Part shown: in pieces, positions 41,314 to 49,770 of the stretch
Layout: the number at the start of each line of letters is the position of its first letter
How positions within the stretch are numbered: the first letter of the stretch is position 1
Source of the DNA: Triparma columacea
Taxonomy: Eukaryota; Sar; Bolidophyceae; Parmales; Triparmaceae
Reading direction: 5' to 3'
Assembly: GCA_030267965.1 (NCBI GenBank)
Contig: BRYA01000261.1
Coordinates: 1-49,770 of the forward strand
Length of the DNA stretch: 49,770 nucleotides
Notes under the pieces: model-generated
Databases searched by the model: none
What the model was told of the DNA's origin: nothing
What the model saw: the letters and a program-made list of their open reading frames with translations, nothing else
Made by a program: the position numbers and the translations under genes

Positions 41314-42587
41314 TTAGTCATCAAAATCTGTCATCAAGTCATTATTGCTCCTCTGTGTCATCTTCTTCAATCGTTCCTCTAAATCCGGCCTCTTCTCCTT
41401 CAACCCCTTTCTCCACCTAACAGCGAACTCCTTCTCTTCCTCTTTGACGACATCCCACATTTCCTCGACTCTGTTGGACTCTGCACCGTTGTCCTCCGCG
41501 TAGTTGTGGGTGACGGCCGTGCTGTGTTCCAGATTAAGTACAAGGTGGTACCAGCCGCTTGGAACGTAGACCGTTTCCCCCGGCCTCTGCAGGACGACGT
41601 GGGGTCTCTCGTCCAGATCCCCTTTGAGGAACTTCCAAAAATAATCCTTGAACCATATCGAGCTACTTATCTGAACTCCCGTCTCTCCGTCCCTTACCCC
41701 TATCTTGTACCCTTTCGTCCCCCGGGGGAACAGACACCACATTTTTAACCCCTCCACTAAGGCGACCCAGGCGGAGGTCATAAGGGGGTCAATGTGAAGG
41801 CCTGTTCCGCTGCGAGGGTTAAAGGTTTCCGTAGGTGAAAAATTTAATTAAGGGGGAGGGACCTTTCAGAACTGTGTTTTGATTTCGCCCATGCTCACCT
41901 CCTAGGCGGCCCACAGAGGATCCACCGGTAAGGAGGATTTGACGTGCCCTCCTCCTCAGCCTCCTCAGCAAGGTGGAAAAGGTCCTCCCCGAAGCACGTG
42001 GGCACTTCGTACTCTTGTAGGAGAGGGCTAGTCATATCATCGTCCCCGAACTCAGAGTCGTACACGGCCAGGGGGCTGTCGTCTACCATGCCCTGCAGGG
42101 GATGTAAGCAGTAAGCTCCGTAAGTCTCCAAGTCCAGCATGCCACCGTGAGTGTCAGAGAACCTAAAAGGCACCTGGGGAAATCGGTTTCTCAACCCTCG
42201 GAACGTAAGAGACCCAGTCTTGTAGCCGCTCCAACTCTCCATCAATCCCCTAATCAAAACTGGCCTATTTTCCCTCTCGTGCAATCTAACTTTCTCCCTT
42301 ACGTCGCCGCCCTCCACGATAGCGACCTCATTCCCAAGCACCACGCTCTCTAACAATCTCCGCTTCAACTCCTCCCAAGCCTCTCCATTGAGCTCATGAG
42401 ACCTCCACAAGGGGAGGTCGTACTTAACCCAAATGTTATCCGAGTCGTTCTCACCGTTCTCATCATCTTCTCCGAAAGTACCTTTGTTGGACAGATGGGG
42501 GCGTTCCTGTCTCTTGAGCTTGTAAATCTCCCTCAAGTCCTCAGCGATGAGGGAGTGAGGGTCTATTTCACCATCAAACCCGCTCAT
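41314..42587 (-). CDS. JMJD6: JmjC-domain Fe(II)/2OG oxygenase, JMJD6-like
   Basis: Exons 42587-41899 and 41809-41314 (88-nt intron, phase 2), 394 residues. The junction rebuilds the JmjC core SGTGLHIDP, with iron ligands His235 and Asp237 and distal His318 (SGWYHLVLNLEHS). TSAWVALVEGLKMWCLFP matches the JMJD6 segment TSAWNALVQGHKRWCLFP, and the 2OG-binding region (PVLIRGLMESW) is also present. JMJD6 hydroxylates lysines of splicing factors and perhaps histones, in the nucleus. The C-terminus is a Lys/Glu helix ending NNDLMTDFDD and lacks the animal poly-Ser tail. It is divergent from DPH5 with 326 bp between starts. Confidence 0.88.
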
Positions 42588-42913
42588 TTCCGTTTATGAA
42601 AGAAGCCAAATATCCGTTTTGACCTGTTATATTGCTATCGAACACGTCCTAGACCGTGACAATGGACTGCCCAAATTATCAGGGGAACCACTGAGATTTC
42701 CAGAACAAAAAACCCTTTATCCTTTATCTTCTCTCCCCAGAAACAATTATCAAGAAAAGCCCTTTATTTCACAAGCGCTATCGCTTAAGCTACAACAAAC
42801 TGAAGCAATATTTGATACGTTTTGATTAGGAATAGGATCAAAACACCCCATTGTCCATCTACCACCGATCTCATCCCCATCTTCTATCCACAAATACACA
42901 CTAAATAAAGACG
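42588..42913. promoter_or_regulatory. Divergent promoter, JMJD6 / DPH5
   Basis: 326 bp, AT-rich around 42700-42830. No gene and no identified element. Confidence 0.4.
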
Positions 42914-44013
42914 ATGGTTCTGTACATTATTGGACTAGGCATGGGAACAGAAGACGACATTACACTCCGTGGACTCAACGCTGTAAAGTCCTGCACCAGG
43001 GTGTACCTAGAGGCATATACTTCCATCCTTTGTGTCGGGAAGGAAAAGCTGGAGGCCCTCTATGGGAAGGAGGTGACGCTGGCCAGTAGGGAAATGGTGG
43101 AGAGCGAGAGCGACACGATACTCGATGGAGCGAAGGAGGGGAACGTCGCAATGCTTGTGGTGGGGGATCCTGTGTGTGCAACCACGCACACTGATATGAT
43201 GATACGGTGAGTTTTGCGGATAAAAACCTTGGTGTGTTTGGGGGAGTAAACCGCAGGAGAGACAGTGAGGAAAAAATATGCTGGCACCAGTCTTAGAGCC
43301 GGCTTCAGACCCGGCGCCGTCGAGTAGGTTACAGGTTTTTGCCTTGACCCTTGGCACATGTGCTGACTTAGCGAATTACCGTCTGAGTCTTTCTCTGCGT
43401 TTTATGTGTCGCTTTATCGTACGTGACGTCTCCTACATTTGTCTAACCCCCCCCCCCCCAACCCAACCGTAGCGCACGCGAGCTGGACATCCCAGTTGAA
43501 GTAATCCACAACGCCTCGGTCATGGGCGCTGCAGGGTCGTGTGGCCTACACCTGTACAATTTCGGCGCGACTGTGAGCATCCCCTACTTTACAGAGGGGT
43601 GGAGGCCCTACAGCTTCTGGGAGAAGACCGCCTACAACAGGAAGGGCGGCATGCACACGCTAGCCCTCCTGGACATCAAGACGAAGGAGCCCGACTTCGA
43701 AGCACTCGCGAAAGGGAAGAAGGTCTACCTGCCCCCGCGCTTCATGAGCGTCAATGTGGCCCTAGAACAAATGCTCGAGGCCGCGGAGTCCAAGGGTGAG
43801 GAGGAGGGGAACTACTCCAAAGACACCATGTGCGTGGGAATGGCCAGGCTAGGGCAGAAGGACCAGTGCATCAAGGTAGGGAGCATAGAGGAGCTACTTA
43901 AGGAGGACTTTGGGGAGCCATTGCACTGCCTAGTCATCTGTGCGGACGACGTGCACGAGCTTGAGTTGGAAGCCATGAAACACTATATCGTCGCAGGAAG
44001 TCGGTACGCCTGA
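42914..44013 (+). CDS. DPH5: Diphthine methyl ester synthase DPH5
   Basis: Exons 42914-43206 and 43473-44013 (266-nt intron, phase 2), 277 residues, near the usual 285. The SAM-binding start is [35 protein letters not shown], then [19 protein letters not shown] and [13 protein letters not shown] are family hallmarks. The enzyme methylates the elongation factor 2 histidine precursor in diphthamide synthesis, in the cytoplasm. The long intron contains a poly-C tract before its acceptor. The exon join restores [20 protein letters not shown] exactly as in homologues. The C-terminus ends in GSRYA. Confidence 0.93.
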
Positions 44014-44331
44014 ATTAATCAAACAAATATATTTATATGTCTCAGAGAACAACAGCAACTTTAATTTGCAGGTTGCCACACGCATTTGACGTCTCGTGTG
44101 CGTTAAATCGGAAACTCCGCCTAATTCCAGGACCTATTTTCCGAAACCAAAATTTGTAAGATTTCAACACTCGGACTTTTTCTTCATTCACTCTGTTGCG
44201 TGGCTCCATCCTTTTATTTTAAAACCCTTCCCGACCACCCTACTCCCACTTCTCTTTTCCATCTTCTACTTTAATCTCCGAAAACCCCCTTAAGCAAACC
44301 CAGTAACGCTGTTTCCTACCGTGAAAAAACG
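44014..44331. promoter_or_regulatory. Upstream region of the ligand-gated channel gene
   Basis: 318 bp after the DPH5 stop. AT-rich with a pyrimidine-rich leader close to the channel ATG. No gene seen. Confidence 0.4.
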
Positions 44332-47300
44332 ATGGTCCTTCCACTTTTCCTCCTCTCCCTCTCCCTCTTCCTCCACAGCGCATTAGCCAACTGCAATTGC
44401 ACTATCCCCTGGACCGTGAGTGGACCCAACACGTTGTGTGGGGCTTGGATGTACACGCAATGCACCACACTCGATGTGGCTCCCGCATGGTCAGTTACCA
44501 ACTCTTCCAATTTTTTCCCCGCTCATCGCTACTAACGTAACCCAATTGATGGTTCGCTTTGCACCTCCCCCCCCAGGTGCGACTTTGAAAGCGAAAATTT
44601 CATGACAGATTTTATGGTCGACATGGAGACCTTTGGGAGGCAATGTAACAAGCCGTACATCACCCTCTCGAACTACGAAACCATGCAAAGCGATGGTAAG
44701 AATCGAACCCAACATAGAGTTTTCACGTCCCCACTCACTTTCACTCGTCGCAGACTTCTTGGCTTACGACAGGGCTGCAGTTGCGTTGTATTTCCTCTTC
44801 AACGGGATAGCATTTGGAATAAACGTCGAAACCAACCCGAACTTCCCGGATCTCTTCTACAACAACGACATGTACGGCCAAAGAATTCTCCAGGTGCGTT
44901 CCAGATCCCCCCCAGGGAGGAGGACTTAATCCCCCCCCCTCTCCGCCCTCTTACCCCGTCCCCTCCTCCACCCCCAGGGCACCCCCGAAGAGCTTCGACT
45001 CATAGGACTTACCGACGGCAACGCACACAAGGTCGCCCTCATACGCAACGAGTACTATACAGCAACGACGTGTACTTGCGTCACAGAAGCATGGTTGGCA
45101 ACTGGGCCTGTTCCTACGTGTATCGAGAGTCTGTGCACCGAAAGCAGAGGAGGCAACTCAACCAGGCCCTATTGCAAGGAAACTGGGAACCCCACTACCT
45201 ACATCCTTTCATCTCCAGAATTATTTTCCCCCATCGCTGAACTCGGACAGCGATGCGGAGTCCCTTACATGACGTACGAGAATGCTCATATCATATTGCA
45301 AGTTGCCGACCCCACTCAATGGACGACCGGCGCCGTTGCGGTAATGTTTACTATGTTTAGTGCTTCCTGGTTGTCCGTCGACACCGTGGCATCTCCTAAC
45401 GTCGGAGAGGTGGCGTACTGGAACAATCTAGATGGCAATCGGTTTATGTCAACGACAAACACAGAGCTCGAGAGCATTGGTTTTAGCGAGGTTAACGCAA
45501 GAGCTATTGTAGAAGGAAGAGGGGAACACTATGGACACGCTTGTACATGTGTTCAAGAGGCTTGGTTCGGGGGCTTGAGTCCTGGCATGCGTGGGAACGG
45601 ACCGAGACCTCCACTGAAGTGCCTTGCTTACCTCCGCATACAATGCGCGAAGAATCCAAATCTCCCGTTCTGTGACACCTCAATTTTCGATTGGTCTATC
45701 CTGCCGCCCTATGAGGAAAGAGACCCGGATTTTTCAACTGAGTTCCTCCCGCTCGTATTCGATGAGCTAGTAAGTCTCGCAAAAACATGCAAGGTTGATT
45801 ACATCACCGCGGACAATTTTGAAGTAATTGCTTCCAGCGCACAGGTGACAGGTTACAACGCTGGGCACGTGGCACTCTTGGTGCTGCTTTATGGAGACAT
45901 GATGATGGGACTCAACGCAAAAACTAATCGTCACTCAGGAACTACTTTCTACGAGCAGGATATAAACGGTGACCGATTTATGCTGCTCGATGTTCCATCT
46001 TTAACCAGGATTGGTTTTACTGACGGGTCGGCTTCGGCGTTTGTACGGGGACGTAACAATTACTACGGGTACTATTCGTGGCCGCCATCAGACACCTATA
46101 ACGACATGTTTGAGGCGGGTGAGGAGAGAGCGGTAAATGAACAGTTCGACGTTTCGGTAACTTTCGTTCTAGACAAATTAATGGGGATCGATGAGCAGAA
46201 CTTTTCATTTGAAGTCGAGCTTACGGTCATGGTGAGTTGGAAGGACGCAAGGATCTTCAAGAGATGTGACAACGCAGGCATAAATGGATACGAGGAAGGG
46301 GATGTTTGCAAAATGTTCTGGAAACCGAACTTCACCTGGACTAATATCATCTTGAAGGACGACGTTGAGGCCAAATTAGTACCTAGTGTCGTTGAGGATC
46401 TCGGTTTCACCACACGCGTCAGTCAAAATGCCTCCGACGTCGATAAGAGCCCAGGCTTAGATACTTCACTTGGCTTCCAGAAATACAAAGTTCGCGGCCA
46501 TTTTGAGGCCGACTTCTTGTTTCAGAAGTTCCCTTTTGACGTTCAGGAATTGAACATCACTCTGATGATGAATGACCTCCCGTTAAGGAAAGCTAAATTC
46601 ATCACCAGAGCAGACTCGACACCCGCCGAAATTGGAGCTGGCGACCTTCCGCTGTGGGAAACCACGTGTGTCTCAGCCATAGTCGACGTAACTGACGAGA
46701 GCGAAAAAGGTTATTCGTTTCAGGATGCCACCGACGACCCTTTCTCAAGTTACATACAAGAGTTGCAAGAACTATCGCCTAATGATATCATAAGCGAAAA
46801 GTACTGCCATGTCGACCTAAAAGCCTTGAACACTACTGATATCGCAGAAAAGGAAACAATCTTCGCCCAGTACGAACAGTACTCGACAATTACGCTAACA
46901 ATACAGATACAAAGAAAGCCCCATTTCTACATGTACAACTTCGTGTTAGTGGTTTCTCTGCTCGTGTTCGTATCATTTTTCTCCTTTCATATGCCAAAAG
47001 ACGGGCTGGGAGAACGACTGGGACTGACATTAACAATCGTTCTAGGGCTAAACGTTTTCCAAATCGTGATCATCGACAATATGCCAACAACAGGCTACTT
47101 GACGTCGATGCATTGTTTCTTGCTGATCGCAACAATGATCGTTCTTGGTGTAGCAATCGAGAATCTTCTGGTATTCGTTGCCCATAAGAGAAGAAGGACG
47201 ATCGGGTCGGCGGCCAAAATGTTCTTTAATAATAAGAACAAGAAGAAAAAATATGAGGAGGATGAGGATGCGAAAGAAGAACTTGAGATGACTGACATTG

Positions 47301-47665
47301 TGCTTGGCGCGGGAGGTGGCCAAAAAACGGGGGGTGATATCGAGAACGTCTTCGGCCACGAAAACCCACTCAGGAATCTTAAGAAGGAGGGTACTGAAAG
47401 CGGCGAGGCGCTGCCAAGCAAAAAAGACGAGAGAGAAAACCTGGCGACCAAAGAAAGAAAAAATATTTCGAGCGATGTCACCTGGAGCTTATCCCGGAGG
47501 TGGTTCTTTTTGAAGAGACCAATCCGCTGGGTCGACGAGAATCTTGACACCTGGTGCGAATTCATTTTCCCTATTCTGTTCGGTTATGCATTTTACATTT
47601 TGACAGCTGAGGGGAAGCCAGGCGATGAAGGCGTGGTAGAAAATCGATGCAGGGTGAACGGGTGA
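44332..47665 (+). CDS. Pentameric ligand-gated ion channel with N-terminal tandem Cys-rich modules
   Basis: Exons 44332-44489, 44577-44695, 44754-44893 and 44978-47665 (phases 2, 1, 0), 1034 residues. A signal peptide (LPLFLLSLSLFLHSALA) precedes three repeats of about 150 residues. Each has CxC..EAW, paired Cys, a PYIT or PYMT motif, and a SAM-like end such as NGDRFMLLDVPSLTRIGFTD. Residues about 527-785 form the channel's ligand-binding beta sandwich: FWKPNFTWTN (WxP motif) and KFPFDVQELNI, where the flanking Cys pair of the Cys-loop is absent, as in prokaryotic channels. TM1 follows RKPHFYMYNF (about 788), M2 is ERLGLTLTIVLGLNVFQIVI (about 817), then M3, a long charged cytoplasmic loop and M4 (near residue 1000). 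The ligand and ion choice are unknown. Confidence 0.88.
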
Positions 47666-47807
47666 AAAAATGACGACGACAGACTCGATAAACCGTCAAT
47701 CCGATGAGATATTTTAATCGAATTCGTTATATTATGGTCGCTTACTCAATATTTTTCAAATGAGACAATTTTCATTTCAGGCTGAACTTCCCCTCAACCC
47801 CACACCA
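47666..47807. other. Convergent intergenic spacer
   Basis: Short AT-rich 3' flanks of the channel gene and the right-edge gene; nothing else seen. Confidence 0.4.
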
Positions 47808-49705
47808 CTACGACTTCTTCCTGCCCAACGTCTTCCTGAAGAGCTTACCGAGCATCCCCACAGAGCTGGACTTCCTCTTTTCTCTGTCTTTCTTATTTTC
47901 CCTCTTTACCTTGTTTTTCTCGCTTGCATTTCCGTCCCCAACATTTTTTAACTCCTTCTTCCCAGCGGCAGCGGTAGCGCTGATGTCAACGACACCGCAT
48001 GCTGCTTCATCCCCTACTGCATCTCCTCCGTACACTGCCCCGTTCATGCTACTTCCAGCCGATTCAAAAGACTCATCTACTTCTGCACCTTGCCCACCAT
48101 CAACATTCGCATCCCTATCCGCACCCCTAACCACTTCCACGCTCTCCCCCTCAAACTGTTCCCCTACATTCCTTTCCCCGTAGAGATCCTCCTCGCCACC
48201 CCCAAAATCAATCTGTCGGGACGCAAAACCTTCCTCCTCCTCCTCCTCTTCCTCCTCTTCCTGCTCACCCTCTCCTTCATTATCTTCTCTATTATTTTCC
48301 TCGGCAGCTCTCTCAAGAGCACCTCCGACCCCTCCTCCTCCATCCCTAGGGCTAACGATGGCGTGAATGTGAATATCTATGTTCCCGTTTGTCCCGCCCC
48401 CCCCAAGCAAGTAGCTCGCCAGCAGGGTCCCGGCGGCCCCGCTCCTTCCTCCCAGCCCCCCCCCTCCGCCACCCCCGCTGGCGCCCGCCGCGGCCTCCCG
48501 TATTGCGGTGGTCAAGAGAGCCCCCGCACCGCCGAGCATCCTCGGGCTTGGCGAGGAGTTGATGAGCGAGTGAAGGTGAGGAAACGGCGGACTGGCAGAA
48601 AGAGCTCCTTCCGGGCCTGCGGCGAGAAGGAGCGAGTCGCGGAAGGGGGCTGCGTTAGAGGACGAGTTGAGGTCGTCGTCGCTTTGCTGTTATTTGTACC
48701 ATTCTCACCTCCTCCTGCTCCATCCCTGATCCCAAGTGAGAAGGCTGCAGGGGCAGACGAGGAGAGCATGCTAGGGGGCGGAGAGGGCGGGGAAAAGAGG
48801 TCATCATCAGAGCCGGAGCTCGCGTCGTCAGCTACTTCGTCTTCGTCGTATTTCCCACCACCTCCCTCCTCCTCTTCCGCCTTTGTGTTCTCCTCGTCTG
48901 TCAAAACCCCTGGCTTATCTTGCACGCCGTCTTCCCCCCCCTCTTCCTCATCCGACTCTTCCTCTTCGCCTTTGTTGCCTAACTTCTCCACAATCTCTCC
49001 GAGCTGCGAAGCATGGGTTGCCGAGTCAGTCAGAAGCCTCCCCAGCCTATCCATCAGAGGCGCAAGGTATTGAAGCCTCTCTGCCATGTCCTTAAAACCC
49101 TCTTTGTCCTTCGCACTTTCTGTTCTATTGCCGCTGGGATCGTCCTCCTTGCACCCTTCGGGCTGCTCCCCCCTTCCACCATCTTCCTCCCCCAGGCCAA
49201 TAATCTCCTTCTCCGAAGACTTTAGCCACGGGAGAGTATTTCTGCCATGGCTCTCTGCGACGAGTGGAAAGGGTTGTAGTATTAGCGTGAGTGGAGGGTA
49301 AAATCGATGGTGGATGATATAGTTACATTCATATCCGACCATCCTCACCTTCATCTGTCTTGCTCTCTCCACCTCTGTCCCCCCTCATAACCTCGACGAA
49401 CTTGCTCATTTCCCCATCAACAAACTTCATAACCCTCGCCATCTCCGGTAGTAGCGAGCTGAACCCTTCCACCCCAGCCGCGTCCTCCGATTTCCCCGTA
49501 ACCTCTAGCGCCGACGGCGTCCTAATGTTTGTAGCCGGCGGGTTCACGAGCTCGTGGTTAGGGGAGGGGGAGCTCCCGGCGCTGCCCTCGGCGACGTGCC
49601 TGGTGATGCTCCTGAAGGGTGCGATCCTGGCGGAATCACCGCGGATCCACTCGTCCCAACGAGTAGGCCAACCGTTGTAGTGAATGAGAAGGAGCTGAGT
49701 CGGGT
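47808..49705 (-). CDS. Partial gene: chromo-barrel/Tudor-knot-like motif protein, 5' end beyond window
   Basis: Three exons inside the window: 49705-49349 (5' acceptor CGCAG, so more exons lie to the right), 49254-48709 and 48616-47808 (introns of 94 and 91 nt, phase 1). The first visible exon begins TQLLLIHYNGWPTRWDEWI, the HYxGWxxRWDEWI motif of chromo-barrel/Tudor-knot or MBT-type folds that bind methylated histone tails or RNA. The rest is low-complexity: Glu/Asp-rich coil (MDRLGRLLTDSATHASQLGE), a Gly-rich stretch with IDIHIHAIVSPR, a long Glu run and a basic tail (LGKLFRKTLGRKKS). About 570 residues are visible. A chromatin-linked or signalling role is inference. Confidence 0.65.
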
Positions 49706-49770
49706 CTGCGCAAAGGGAGGGGGGGGAGGGGGGGGGGGGTTAAGGGGGAGGGCAATAAATTTTTTGCCCT
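49706..49770 (-). other. Intron of the right-edge gene
   Basis: C-rich on the minus strand (G-runs on the plus strand), serving as the polypyrimidine tract before the 49706 acceptor. The upstream exon is outside the window. Confidence 0.55.

Noticed and set aside
44602..45240. 212-residue plus-strand frame over the 5' exons of the channel gene
   Set aside because: It runs through two introns and lacks the repeated Cys pattern that the spliced frame restores.

Overview
The window looks like nuclear DNA of a eukaryotic marine microalga, most likely a stramenopile close to diatoms (a bolidophyte/Parmales-type genome is my best guess; this is inference). Genes are dense and on both strands, and many are split by one to four short GT-AG introns of about 70-270 nt. 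Families include eIF3e, DPH5, topoisomerase II, JMJD6, ARL6/BBS3, PIG-B-like mannosyltransferase, cyclic-nucleotide-dependent kinase and BspA-type leucine-rich repeats. No prokaryotic operon, tRNA, rRNA, CRISPR array or intact transposon was seen.

Layout. 0-5.5 kb: an ankyrin-MYND protein, a BspA LRR protein, a repeat-rich stretch (GGTTC/GAACC array and a 240-bp direct duplication) and a sulfotransferase. 5.5-18.3 kb: mainly minus-strand genes: an AIG1-like membrane protein, an RCC1/UBR-like zinc-finger protein, a secreted FG-GAP protein, a PIG-B-like enzyme and a GMC oxidoreductase. Then come a plus-strand SWIM-RING protein with a duplicated last exon and a minus-strand Ser-rich coiled-coil/LRR protein. 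18.5-30.2 kb: an alpha/beta hydrolase, eIF3e, a PKG-like kinase, a small mitochondrial protein and a five-exon topoisomerase II. 30.3-37.3 kb: ARL6 head-to-head with a repeat protein, a mitochondrial HD-oxygenase/Fe-2OG dioxygenase fusion resembling PhnZ plus PhnY of phosphonate catabolism, a strikingly AT-rich island, and a secreted serine carboxypeptidase. 37.6-49.8 kb: a membrane protein, a DUF4349-like protein, a secreted Cys-repeat protein, JMJD6, DPH5, a large pentameric ligand-gated ion channel with an unusual extracellular repeat region, and a partial gene with a chromo-barrel/Tudor-knot-like motif at the right edge.

Exon joins were worked out by hand from splice consensus, phase and family fit. 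Several genes start well away from their longest open frame because that frame opens at a non-ATG codon or inside an intron. The most noteworthy items are the channel, the PhnZ-PhnY-like fusion, the duplicated RING-half exon, and recurring complementary GCGAAGCGA/TCGCTTTGC-type motifs near intron ends. Genes look largely independent. Functional links visible from position are the head-to-head ARL6 pair (ciliary hint) and other short divergent promoters (GMC/SWIM-RING, JMJD6/DPH5, eIF3e/PKG).
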